A stretch of 17,060 bases of DNA from Sulfurovum sp. (GCA_027038155.1 JALVXW010000042.1:1-17060); one strand, 5' to 3'; shown: positions 1-6,900, counted from the first letter of the stretch. Notes: a model not told the origin generated them from the sequence alone. A program made the numbers and translations.

Positions 1-1086
1 GATATTAAGCGTGTGAAGCTTTTGGGCGACAATCATGAAAAACTAGAAGATATCTCTATTGAAGATTTGTTGGCACGCCACCCTAAAGATTTGGATTTGG
101 ATGCGATAGAGAGCTTTATTTGTGGCAAATCAATTGTGGTCACAGGTGCGGGAGGGAGTATTGGCTCAGAGATTGCACAGCAGTGTAAAATGTTTGGTGC
201 TTCACACTTGACTTTGGTAGATAATAGCGAGTTCAATCTCTACCAAATGGGACAACGGATTCCAGAGGCAACGCTAAAACTCTTAAATGTCACAGAGAAA
301 GAGGAGCTAGAGAAGCTTTTTGCAGCCCTTACACCAGAGATTGTCATTCATGCGGCAGCCTATAAACATGTGCCTCTTTGTGAAGCCAATCCTGCCGCTG
401 CGGTCAAAAACAATGTATTGGGTACAAAAAATGTTATTGATGTAAGCATCAAGTATGGTGTTCAAAAATTGGTTGTAATCTCTACAGACAAAGCAGTACG
501 CCCTACCAATATTATGGGGGCTACCAAACGTGTAACAGAGCTCTATGCACAAAATGTAGTTTCTTTAGAAAATGTAGAGACAAAGCAGACAGAGATAGTC
601 TCTGTACGGTTTGGTAATGTGTTGGGCTCTAGTGGTTCGGTTATTCCTAAATTTAAGGCACAAATTGAAGTGGGTGGACCAGTGACGGTTACACATCCTG
701 AGATTACACGCTATTTTATGCTTATCCCTGAAGCGTGTCAGCTTGTATTACAGGCAGCTACGATGGCAAAAGGGGGCGAGTTGTTTATTTTGGATATGGG
801 AGAGCCTGTCAAGATAGTAGATTTGGCAAAACAGATGATACGCCTCTATGCCAAAGAGGGTGAGGTCTCCATAGCGTTTGTCGGGTTGCGTCCGGGAGAG
901 AAGCTTTATGAGGAGCTTTTGATTGATGAGAGTGAACAAAAAACAAAATATAGTTCTATCTTTATTGCCAAACCTACGGTGTATGATATTACACAATTAA
1001 CCCACGATATTGAAGTACTATTGGATGCCGAAGATAAGGTGGAGGCACTACAGAAAATTGTGCCTGAGTTTACAAGAGAAGATTAG
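1..1086 (+). CDS. pglF: PglF/WbpM/CapD-type UDP-N-acetylhexosamine 4,6-dehydratase (5' end outside window)
   Basis: This is the cytoplasmic catalytic part of a nucleotide-sugar 4,6-dehydratase. In this family it converts UDP-GlcNAc to the 4-keto-6-deoxy sugar used for bacillosamine, O-antigen or capsule synthesis. The frame is open from base 1 without a stop, so the start lies upstream; a GTG at 13 is an unlikely start because family members carry an N-terminal membrane and CoA-binding-like region. Counting from base 1, the NAD-binding motif TGAGGSIG is near residues 48-55, STDKA (the Asp-Lys pair that replaces the usual SDR catalytic residues) near 161-165, and GATKR near 173-177. The linker SIEDLLAR just before the Rossmann fold is typical of PglF/WbpM rather than the short soluble PseB type. 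The sugar and final glycan cannot be told from this fragment. The downstream gene appears to have its own promoter immediately after the stop. Confidence 0.85.
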   Translation, partial: DIKRVKLLGDNHEKLEDISIEDLLARHPKDLDLDAIESFICGKSIVVTGAGGSIGSEIAQQCKMFGASHLTLVDNSEFNLYQMGQRIPEATLKLLNVTEKEELEKLFAALTPEIVIHAAAYKHVPLCEANPAAAVKNNVLGTKNVIDVSIKYGVQKLVVISTDKAVRPTNIMGATKRVTELYAQNVVSLENVETKQTEIVSVRFGNVLGSSGSVIPKFKAQIEVGGPVTVTHPEITRYFMLIPEACQLVLQAATMAKGGELFILDMGEPVKIVDLAKQMIRLYAKEGEVSIAFVGLRPGEKLYEELLIDESEQKTKYSSIFIAKPTVYDITQLTHDIEVLLDAEDKVEALQKIVPEFTRED

Positions 1087-1087
1087 C

Positions 1088-1093
1088 TATAAT
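1088..1093 (+). promoter_or_regulatory. -10 box for the helix-hairpin-helix gene
   Basis: TATAAT, preceded by GC, lies two bases after the stop codon of the dehydratase gene and about 31 bp before the next start codon. Its form (GCTATAAT in an AT-rich leader, no clear -35) fits the sigma-70 promoters known from Campylobacterota. Transcription would begin near 1100, leaving a leader of roughly 25 nt that contains the AAGGA ribosome binding site. Confidence 0.6.
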
Positions 1094-1124
1094 CTTGTTT
1101 TAATTTCATTTACAAGGAAGAAAA

Positions 1125-1643
1125 ATGTTCAAAAAAATAATTGCAGGTGTGTTGGTATTTGGAATGTCATCACTGTTTGCTATGAGTTTGAGTCAGCTCA
1201 ACAGTGCAACCAAAGCGGAGCTCATGGAGATTAATGGTATTGGTGAGGTAAAAGCCGCAGCTATCATTAAAGAGAGAAGAAAAGGTAAATTTAAATCTTT
1301 TGAAGATGTGCAGAGAGTTGAAGGCATTGGTGAGCAAACGGCAGACAACATCAAACGTGGTGTAAAGTCAAGCGAAGGTGTAAAAAAAGTAGTAAAAAAA
1401 ACAAAGACAAAAGCAAAAAAACGTAAAACTTCTAAAAAAGATGTAGAAGAGAAAGCAAGCAAAAAAGCGAAATCTAAAGTAAAAAAATTGTCTAAAGAGA
1501 AAGCCCAAAAAAGAACAAAAAAACGTAAAATAAAGTCGATGGATGAGAAGAAAAAAGAGCTTAAAACAAAAGTGAAAAAAACAAAAACAAAAAAGACCAA
1601 AGCAAAGAAAACGAAAAAAACAAAGTCTAAAAAGAAGAACTAG
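1125..1643 (+). CDS. Exported helix-hairpin-helix (ComEA-like) protein with lysine-rich tail
   Basis: This 172-residue protein has three parts. Residues 1-19 form a signal peptide (MFKKIIAG then a hydrophobic stretch ending SLFA). Residues about 22-80 form a ComEA-type double helix-hairpin-helix domain, with hairpins INGIGEVKA (36-44) and VEGIGEQTA (65-73) and the typical start LNSATKAELMEINGIG. Residues 81-172 are a low-complexity basic tail containing about 45 lysines in 92 residues. ComEA-family proteins bind double-stranded DNA nonspecifically in the periplasm during DNA uptake. Family members in this phylum are often about 80-100 residues without such a tail, so the tail is an extension that could strengthen DNA or polyanion binding in a histone-H1-like way (inference). 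The start is supported by AAGGA about 8 bp upstream. A role in competence is plausible but unproven; no comEC or other competence gene is next to it. Confidence 0.75.
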   Translation: MFKKIIAGVLVFGMSSLFAMSLSQLNSATKAELMEINGIGEVKAAAIIKERRKGKFKSFEDVQRVEGIGEQTADNIKRGVKSSEGVKKVVKKTKTKAKKRKTSKKDVEEKASKKAKSKVKKLSKEKAQKRTKKRKIKSMDEKKKELKTKVKKTKTKKTKAKKTKKTKSKKKN

Positions 1644-1652
1644 TCTTCTCTC

Positions 1653-1740
1653 GTTCCATGAAAGAATAGCTCTGGCAGTCGCAAATGGCAGAGCCACCCT
1701 TCGGGCTGGATGCTCCTTTGTCGCCATTCTTTCATGGAAC
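1653..1740. repeat. 88-nt palindromic element with perfect 15-bp terminal inverted repeats
   Basis: GTTCCATGAAAGAAT at 1653-1667 is exactly the reverse complement of ATTCTTTCATGGAAC at 1726-1740. The 58-nt interior is more GC-rich than its surroundings and can also pair imperfectly: GGC 1674-1676 with GCC 1723-1725, CAAA 1682-1685 with TTTG 1717-1720, and CCACCC-TTC-GGGCTGG at the tip (1694-1709). The element sits in the 177-bp gap between the helix-hairpin-helix gene and gltX. It may act as a transcription terminator, but no T-run follows either arm. It could equally be a small non-autonomous mobile or REP-like element. No clear target-site duplication was seen and no second copy occurs in the window. 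Confidence 0.7.
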
Positions 1741-1787
1741 TACTTATGTATATGTTCTTAACAAATCCCTCTTAACCACATTTTCGC

Positions 1788-1793
1788 TACAAT
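1788..1793 (+). promoter_or_regulatory. Likely -10 box for gltX
   Basis: TACAAT, preceded by CGC and a T-rich stretch, lies 28 bp before the gltX start codon. A start site near 1800 would give a leader of about 20 nt carrying the AAGG ribosome binding site. It resembles the other GCTATAAT-type -10 boxes in this window, with one base changed. Confidence 0.45.
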
Positions 1794-1820
1794 CACATAA
1801 TTTATTTCAAGGTTATCATT

Positions 1821-3203
1821 ATGACAGTGACACGTTTTGCACCCTCTCCTACAGGATATTTACACATTGGTGGTCTAAGAACTGCTCTTTTTTCTTGGCT
1901 TACAGCACAGCATAACAAAGGTGAATTCCTTTTACGTATTGAAGATACAGATATGGCTCGTAACTCCGAAGAGGCCAAAGATGCCATCTTGAAAGCCTTT
2001 GAGTGGGTAGGGATGAGCCACGATGGTGAGGTAATCTATCAGTCTAAACGTTTTGATGTGTATAAAAAATACATTAACCAGTTGCTTGAAGAGGGAAAAG
2101 CATATAAGTGCTACATGACCAAAGAAGAGCTTGCTACACTCCGTGAGGAGCAGATGGCCAAAAAAGAGCGTACACGTTATGATGGGCGTTACCGTGACTT
2201 TACAGGTACACCTCCAGAGGGGATTGACCCAGTTATCCGTATTAAGGCACCACAAGAGGGGCGTATCTCTTTTGTAGATGGTGTCAAAGGCGAGTTTTCT
2301 GTAGATGCCAGTGAGGTGGACGACTTTATCATCGCACGTGCAGACGGAAGCCCTACGTATAACTTTGTGGTAGCTATAGATGATGCACTCATGGGGCTTA
2401 CCGATGTGATTCGTGGAGATGACCATTTATACAACACACCCAAACAGATAGTGGTCTATAATGCTCTAGGGTTTAAACTGCCAAAATTCTACCATGTAGC
2501 GATGATTAACAACGAGCAGGGCAAAAAACTTAGTAAGCGTGATGGTGCAACCGATGTAATGGAGTATAAAAAGATGGGGTATTTGCCAGAAGCACTGCTA
2601 AATTTTCTTGTACGTTTGGGGTGGAGCCATGGCGACCAAGAGATATTTAGCGTAGAGGAGATGATAGAGCTCTTTGATCCTCATGACATTAACAAGAGTG
2701 CATCTAACTATAACCTAGACAAACTCCTTTGGCTTAATGCCCACTACATCAAAGAGGCATCAGATGAGAAGCTTATAGGGCTGCTCAAAGAGTTTGGTGT
2801 AGATTTAGAGGGTAACGAAAAAGCTTCTAGCATCCTTGCTGCAACCAAAGAGAGAGGAAAAACCCTTGTAGAGTTGGCAGAGCAAATCAAACTTATTTTA
2901 AATGCACCACAAAGTTACGATGAAAAATCAGTCAAAAAAGCTTTTAAGGGTGAAGCCAAAGAGATACTCTCTACCTTTGCAGATATGTTAGCCCTCGCTC
3001 AACCCACTACAAAAGAAGCTTATCATGCTGTCATAGAAAAAATAGTTCAGGAAAAAGAGATAGGTTTTGGTAAGATAGGTATGCCTTTGCGTGTTAGTCT
3101 TATGGGAAGTATGACAGGTGCAGGTATGGATGAAGTGATGGTTATATTGGGTACAGAAGAGACAATAAAGAGAATCGAGAAGGCGATTGCTACGATAGCG
3201 TAA
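1821..3203 (+). CDS. gltX: Glutamyl-tRNA synthetase (GltX1 type)
   Basis: This 460-residue class I aminoacyl-tRNA synthetase attaches glutamate to tRNA-Glu using ATP. The Rossmann catalytic domain carries the HIGH-class motif APSPTGYLHIGG (residues 7-18) and the KMSKS-class motif KKLSKR (235-240). RIEDTD (39-44) and the segment VIRGDDHLYNTPKQ (196-209) are typical of bacterial GluRS. The C-terminal half is the anticodon-binding helical domain. Length is normal. Many Campylobacterota have two GluRS genes; this one has the fuller HIGGLRTALF / RNSEEA pattern I associate with Helicobacter GltX1, the tRNA-Glu enzyme, rather than GltX2, which charges tRNA-Gln for transamidation. That subtype assignment is from memory. 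The start is the ATG 28 bp after a likely -10 box. The gene stands alone and converges with mobA across a structured intergenic region. Confidence 0.95.
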   Translation: MTVTRFAPSPTGYLHIGGLRTALFSWLTAQHNKGEFLLRIEDTDMARNSEEAKDAILKAFEWVGMSHDGEVIYQSKRFDVYKKYINQLLEEGKAYKCYMTKEELATLREEQMAKKERTRYDGRYRDFTGTPPEGIDPVIRIKAPQEGRISFVDGVKGEFSVDASEVDDFIIARADGSPTYNFVVAIDDALMGLTDVIRGDDHLYNTPKQIVVYNALGFKLPKFYHVAMINNEQGKKLSKRDGATDVMEYKKMGYLPEALLNFLVRLGWSHGDQEIFSVEEMIELFDPHDINKSASNYNLDKLLWLNAHYIKEASDEKLIGLLKEFGVDLEGNEKASSILAATKERGKTLVELAEQIKLILNAPQSYDEKSVKKAFKGEAKEILSTFADMLALAQPTTKEAYHAVIEKIVQEKEIGFGKIGMPLRVSLMGSMTGAGMDEVMVILGTEETIKRIEKAIATIA

Positions 3204-3204
3204 A

Positions 3205-3480
3205 AGTAGTTTAGGGGACCTCTAAAAATAGGTGATACCCACAACATCTCTAGCTTTTCTCTAGGCTAGCCACTCTTTTCTCAAAGAGAGTGCAAGCACA
3301 AGGAAACCCTAGCCGTAGCTAAGGTGAAAAAGAGTAACAACGCATAGGGGAAAGTTAGAGATGCCCAAAAGGTGGGCTTTGCAAACGCAATCTTGCACAA
3401 GATATTTACTGCGTCTTAGCTATGGCTAGGACTCATAAATCTCTTGCACAATGAGTGTTGCATTAAGTGATTTGTTTTTG
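3205..3480 (+). ncRNA. Candidate structured non-coding RNA between gltX and mobA
   Basis: This convergent intergenic stretch has far more complementarity than expected. The 16-nt segment 3308-3323 pairs with 3415-3430 with a single wobble. GTGCAAG 3290-3296 pairs with CTTGCAC 3443-3449 (also present at 3392-3398). A 9-bp hairpin lies at 3271-3292. ATCTCTAGC 3246-3254 pairs with 3354-3362 and crosses the 16-bp stem, implying a pseudoknot. Further hairpins are at 3210-3226, 3363-3377 and 3390-3403, with ACGCA 3385-3389 against TGCGT 3410-3414. The non-Watson-Crick pairs seen (3315/3423, 3253/3355, 3277/3286, 3215/3221) are G·U if plus-strand RNA is made but A·C on the minus strand, which favours the plus strand. 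A T-rich run (TTTGTTTTT, 3471-3479) ends it. A weak plus-strand -10 (TACGAT, 3191-3196) precedes it; it could instead be the gltX 3' region. It lacks the conserved landmarks of RNase P RNA, tmRNA and SRP RNA. A 6S-like rod is possible. Confidence 0.45.
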
Positions 3481-3487
3481 CGGAGAC

Positions 3488-3493
3488 ATTATA
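3488..3493 (-). promoter_or_regulatory. Minus-strand -10 box just after mobA
   Basis: Read on the minus strand this is GCTATAATG, beginning only a few bases after the mobA stop codon. It would start transcription near 3481 into the structured intergenic region, antisense to the candidate RNA and towards the 3' end of gltX. It is one of the best -10 matches in the window, but no coding gene lies downstream of it on that strand. Confidence 0.4.
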
Positions 3494-3501
3494 GCGACTA
3501 T

Positions 3502-4062
3502 TTAGCAATACTTTTGATACTCTTGAGGAGTGTTGAGATTGGAAAAAGCCAACTCGTCTTCAAATATGATATATTTTGTATGGCTCTCCTTAAGTAGGTC
3601 TGTAAGTTTATGCTTGTTGTATAGAAGATAGTCTCGGACGAGAGGAAGAATACTTCTGCTATAGACGCCACAAAGAGGCTGTATCCCTTTAGGGCTTTGT
3701 GCAATGATAGCGTCATGTTTGGGGGCATTGGCATAGGTAGCTATAAGCTTTTCTATAATGTATTTATCTACTAAGGGTGCATCTACAGAGAGAATAAATA
3801 GTGCCTCATTATCTAATGTTTCAAACAGGCTCAGTAGTCCTACCAAAGGTGAATACTCTTTATATCTATCTTTTATTACGTTACAGGGAAAATCAAACTT
3901 ATGCTCTTTGGCGGAGAGATAGACAGAGGTAAAGAGTTTTGAAAGTTTGTGATATTGGTATGCACTAAGAGAGGTATGTGTGCTAAAAGGTAAAAGTGCT
4001 TTGTCTTTGCCCATACGTGAGCTTTTGCCACCAGCGAAGATAACAGCGGGAATATTATACAT
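3502..4062 (-). CDS. mobA: Molybdenum cofactor guanylyltransferase
   Basis: MobA transfers GMP from GTP to molybdopterin to make the bis-MGD cofactor of enzymes such as nitrate and formate oxidoreductases. It is a cytoplasmic single-domain Rossmann-like nucleotidyltransferase. The 186-residue product has the GTP-binding loop FAGGKSSRMGKDKA (residues 9-22), the metal-ligand region LSVDAPLV (91-98) and the C-terminal FSNLNTPQEY (173-182), where the N-x-N-T-P pattern is typical. Length is normal for MobA. The chosen ATG at 4062 overlaps the stop of the upstream transporter gene by 8 bp and has AAGG about 9 bp before it. A longer reading from 4104 would add 14 residues lying entirely inside the transporter gene and is unlikely. 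It is the last gene of the minus-strand arm; its link to the secretion genes is probably only shared transcription. Confidence 0.9.
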   Translation of the reverse strand: MYNIPAVIFAGGKSSRMGKDKALLPFSTHTSLSAYQYHKLSKLFTSVYLSAKEHKFDFPCNVIKDRYKEYSPLVGLLSLFETLDNEALFILSVDAPLVDKYIIEKLIATYANAPKHDAIIAQSPKGIQPLCGVYSRSILPLVRDYLLYNKHKLTDLLKESHTKYIIFEDELAFSNLNTPQEYQKYC

Positions 4063-5176
4063 TTGTGATGCCTTGTTTGTGTTTTTGATGAATGATAAGT
4101 ACAAAAAATGCCATAAGGGTAATGGCTGCTTCTATGAGAAAAAGATACTCTCCATATATTTTTCCAGAGAGTAGAGCTCCTACAAAACCACCCAAACCAA
4201 AAGCAATACCCAAAAAAAACTGTTGGGCAAGTTTTTTTTGGGTATAGAGAGAAAAAACATAGGTAATTGCTGCGGTATGATAGAGTGCAAAAGAGATAGC
4301 ATGCAAAGATTGTGCCGCAAAAACTATAGGAATCGAAGCAGGATAGAGGTAGAGAAGGAGCCATCTAAAAGCGGTGACAAGTGTGGCAAACTGCAAAATG
4401 TGTAACAGGTTTCGTTGCAGTAGAGCTCCTTGAAAATAGAGCATAATAATTTCACAAAATACGCCAAAGCTCCACATCCATGAAGTAGTCTCCAGGGAGA
4501 TACCGTGTGAGGTTTCGTAGATAGTAAAAAAGTTGTAAAAGCCACCAAAACCTACCTGCATAAGAAAAACAGAACTCCAAAAAGCCCAATATTTGAGCAA
4601 AGAAAAAGAGGAATCCTCTTGTGTAGAGGTGTGAGAAATGTTGTCATATTGTATTAAAAAAAGACCAAAAATAAGTGTAAATAAAGCGGTTGAGGCAAGA
4701 TAGTAGAGGGTTTCATGGGGAGAGCTAAGCACTTTACCAAGCCATAGTGCAATTCCCATAAATCCAAGAGAGCCCCAAAGACGTACTTTTCCATAATGTT
4801 TTTTAGAGAGTCTAGAGAGAGCAATCGTCTCAATATAGGGGAGAGAGATGCCCATAGAAGCACCAAAAAGAAGATTTGAAATAAGATATAGCCAAAAGGT
4901 ATCTACTGTTTGCAGGAAAACAAGCGTACTCATAAGAGTAAAAAGCAAAGAGATTTTGTAGATAAAAGGGCTCAAAGGAAGATAGTGACGAAAGACAAAA
5001 GGAAGTAAAAAACGCATAAAAGGCGCGGCTGCATAGATGATACCTACTTCAGAAGAGCTATAGCCAAGTTCGTGTAATGATTTTGGCATAAAAATAATAT
5101 AGACACCTACAAGGGCAAAGTAAAAAAAGTAGTAAGCCCCCAAAAAAGGGGAGAATAGTTTATCTTTTGGGTTCAT
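4055..5176 (-). CDS. MFS-family membrane transporter (MFS_1-like), substrate unknown
   Basis: This roughly 373-residue protein is almost wholly hydrophobic with about 11-12 predicted membrane segments. It starts SPFLGAYYFFYFALVGVYII and continues with the short MPKSLHELGYSSSEVGIIYA loop, which is typical of the HcaT/LacY-like MFS_1-like group (N-terminal segment, then a loop ending in G-x-I-x-A). A conserved basic-rich loop, SRLSKKHYGKVRLWGSLGF, follows the first third, as in this group (KxRxWGSxGF). The transported substrate cannot be told. The ATG at 5176 overlaps the RDD gene stop by 17 bp; a TTG at 5191 would add five residues. It overlaps mobA at the other end by 8 bp, so RDD gene, transporter and mobA look translationally coupled. 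Whether the transporter has any connection with molybdenum cofactor or secretion is unknown. Confidence 0.8.
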   Translation of the reverse strand: MNPKDKLFSPFLGAYYFFYFALVGVYIIFMPKSLHELGYSSSEVGIIYAAAPFMRFLLPFVFRHYLPLSPFIYKISLLFTLMSTLVFLQTVDTFWLYLISNLLFGASMGISLPYIETIALSRLSKKHYGKVRLWGSLGFMGIALWLGKVLSSPHETLYYLASTALFTLIFGLFLIQYDNISHTSTQEDSSFSLLKYWAFWSSVFLMQVGFGGFYNFFTIYETSHGISLETTSWMWSFGVFCEIIMLYFQGALLQRNLLHILQFATLVTAFRWLLLYLYPASIPIVFAAQSLHAISFALYHTAAITYVFSLYTQKKLAQQFFLGIAFGLGGFVGALLSGKIYGEYLFLIEAAITLMAFFVLIIHQKHKQGITNV

Positions 5177-5654
5177 CGGCAGTGACCACAATGGTGGCGG
5201 AGAGTAGGTCGTGTAGGGTTTTGCTATCTTTTCTAAAAAACATGATTATCCAACCAAATGTAAAGAGTGATAAAACAGCAGCAAGGTTTCTGAAGAGTAT
5301 AATAAAAAGAGAGGGTTTCTTTTTGCTGTAGGCATCTATAACTTTGAGGTTGTAGGCACGATATCCTGGTGTTTGCCCTGTTTTATACATAAATAGAGTC
5401 TGAACAATTACCAAAGGAATTAAAATATACGCCCAGCCTAGTGCCTTGTGTGCGGCAAAGCCCTCTCTTCCGCCCATAACAAGATAAAATACAATATACA
5501 TAATGGGCATCAGGAGCATAAAACTATCTGTAAGAAATGCTTTTAATTTGCTACTAGCAGAAGCATAAGAGGGTTTGTCTTTGGGTGTAGACTTCTTCTT
5601 TGGAGGATATGTTTGTTTGCCTTGTTTAACATCTCGAAATCGTTGTTTTGCCAT
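5160..5654 (-). CDS. RDD-family integral membrane protein
   Basis: This 164-residue protein has a basic, hydrophilic N-terminus (residues 1-34, rich in K, Q and P) followed by an RDD domain. The marks of the family are visible: a conserved Asp in the first membrane segment (LKAFLTDSFMLLMP, D43), the loop GQTPGYRAYNLKVID (93-107), RN at 122-123 before the third segment, and the closing KDSKTLHDLLSAT (142-154). About three or four membrane spans are expected. RDD proteins are poorly characterised; some have been proposed to be cation antiporters, and no specific role is claimed here. The start codon lies one base after the gspF stop, and the 3' end overlaps the transporter gene, so it is probably transcribed with gspF. 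Confidence 0.8.
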   Translation of the reverse strand: MAKQRFRDVKQGKQTYPPKKKSTPKDKPSYASASSKLKAFLTDSFMLLMPIMYIVFYLVMGGREGFAAHKALGWAYILIPLVIVQTLFMYKTGQTPGYRAYNLKVIDAYSKKKPSLFIILFRNLAAVLSLFTFGWIIMFFRKDSKTLHDLLSATIVVTADEPKR

Positions 5655-5655
5655 T

Positions 5656-6870
5656 TTATTGAAGCCCTTGTGTCATAGTAAAAATAGGAAGCAGCATCGC
5701 GGAGACAATGACCCCTACAACCGTGCCGATAAAGAGCATCATAAATGGCTCTAACAGGCTTAAAAGAAGTTTGAGCTTCTCTTCATTTTCTTCAGCATAA
5801 AGTGAAGCGATATTTTCTAAGATGCTAGCTACTTCACTAGACTCTTCTCCTAGAGCAAGAGACTGCATAAAGTTTCGTTTGAGTCTTACCCCTTTGGTGA
5901 GCTGTAGTGCATTGGAGAGCTTGTTTCCCTCTTGCACTTTTACTGCGGCTTTCTCAAAGAGATCTTTGAGTCCATAGTTGCCAAAGGTAGATTTGGAGAG
6001 ATGCACTGCCTGAGCATAGGCGACCCCTGAGCTTAGCATAAGAGAGAGAATATAGGAAAACCTGCCTAGTTCATGGTTTTGTATCAGTGTTCCTAGTACA
6101 GGCATTTTAAGTAACCACGCATCAACAAGACGGTGAAAAGAGGCTATCTTGGCATAGGCAACTTTAAAAAAGAGAATAGACAAAACAGCTCCCACAATAA
6201 GGGCAACATAGTGACTTGTAAGAAAGTCGCTAAGGGCTAAAACAAATTGCGTAATGGGTGGAAGCTCCTGTCCTGTATCTTCAAAAATTTCTGTAATTTT
6301 AGGTACCACAAAGGCGATAAGAAACGAAGTCATACCTATAGCAACCGTAAAGATAATCAGTGGATATGTCATGGCTCCTTTGACCTGTTTGCGTACTTTG
6401 TGTTGTGCAGAGAAAAAGGTTGCCATATTGGTAAGCACCTCAACCATTTTACCACTTTGTCCAGCGACATTGAGACTCTGTAGGTAGAAGTCTGGCAAGC
6501 TATAGACCTTTTGGGAATTGAGTGCATGAAACAGGGATTGTCCCTCATCAATCATGGTTTTAAGAGAGTTTAAAAAAGAGACATAACGCTTCTCCCCCTG
6601 GTGTTGGTTCTCCAAAAGTTTAATGGCCGTTAAGATAGTCATGCCTGAGTTGAGATAGGAGGAGAGCTCTTTTGAAAATGTAGCAAGCAGTTCTCCAGGC
6701 ATTTGACGTTTAGACAAAGTTTCAAGCGAAAACGCTTTGGTTGGAGCAAGAGACTCATAGTAGATATGTTGGTTACGTAGTTTTTGCCCTGCCTCTTCTA
6801 TGGAACTGGCAGTGACAGTACCTTTGACTCTTTTACCAGATTTGTCAAACCCTTTGTACTTAAAAAGCAT
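5656..6870 (-). CDS. gspF: Type II secretion inner-membrane platform protein GspF
   Basis: GspF is the polytopic inner-membrane core of the T2SS and couples the GspE ATPase to pseudopilus assembly. The 404 residues match the family length. It contains two T2SSF domains (about residues 65-190 and 270-395) and three membrane spans: about 168-190 (AMTYPLIIFTVAIG), 219-238, and 373-397 (EPFMMLFIGTVVGVIVSAML). Family signatures are the N-terminal FKYKGFDKSGKRVKGT, the KGAMTYPLII motif, GEESSEV (341-347) and LEPFMML...LPIF near the end. The ATG has AAGGA about 10-14 bp upstream. It is separated from the upstream gspI-like gene by 47 bp containing a separate -10 box, so gspF may be transcribed both from gspG and from its own promoter. 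A role in type IV pili is less likely given GspC, GspG and GspK nearby. Confidence 0.93.
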   Translation of the reverse strand: MLFKYKGFDKSGKRVKGTVTASSIEEAGQKLRNQHIYYESLAPTKAFSLETLSKRQMPGELLATFSKELSSYLNSGMTILTAIKLLENQHQGEKRYVSFLNSLKTMIDEGQSLFHALNSQKVYSLPDFYLQSLNVAGQSGKMVEVLTNMATFFSAQHKVRKQVKGAMTYPLIIFTVAIGMTSFLIAFVVPKITEIFEDTGQELPPITQFVLALSDFLTSHYVALIVGAVLSILFFKVAYAKIASFHRLVDAWLLKMPVLGTLIQNHELGRFSYILSLMLSSGVAYAQAVHLSKSTFGNYGLKDLFEKAAVKVQEGNKLSNALQLTKGVRLKRNFMQSLALGEESSEVASILENIASLYAEENEEKLKLLLSLLEPFMMLFIGTVVGVIVSAMLLPIFTMTQGLQ

Positions 6871-6900
6871 GCCTGTTGTATCCTTATTTTCGTTGAAGGT

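Noticed and set aside
1193..1727. Long open frames on the minus strand rich in Phe and Leu, opposite the lysine-rich gene
   Set aside because: They are the mirror of AAA/AAG lysine codons on the plus strand (TTT/CTT). The plus frame has a signal peptide, a known domain, a ribosome binding site and a promoter.
1653..1740. Integron attC site or tRNA gene
   Set aside because: The arms begin with GTT and end with AAC, opposite to the attC consensus (which begins with ...AAC and ends with GTT...). No tRNA T-loop (GTTCGA-type) or cloverleaf is present.
1685..1915. Short plus-strand open frame overlapping the hairpin element and the start of gltX
   Set aside because: It has no ribosome binding site, overlaps gltX in another frame and crosses a palindromic element and the gltX promoter.
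1932..2443. Minus-strand open frames within gltX
   Set aside because: They are shadows of a highly conserved synthetase gene with intact catalytic motifs.
3205..3480. RNase P RNA, tmRNA, SRP RNA or group I intron
   Set aside because: The conserved GAGGAAAGUCC-like region of RNase P, the T-loop and tag frame of tmRNA, the SRP Alu/GGAAG loop and the group I GACUA/J8-7 elements were looked for and not found on the plus strand. 6S RNA could not be excluded.
4062..4104. Longer N-terminus for mobA starting at 4104
   Set aside because: The extra 14 residues lie inside the upstream transporter gene and precede the normal MobA start (MYNIPAVIFAGG). The ATG at 4062 has a ribosome binding site and a typical 8-bp overlap.
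3876..4548. Additional open frames inside the transporter and mobA genes on both strands
   Set aside because: They lie in other frames of clearly coding DNA, lack ribosome binding sites and resemble no protein family.
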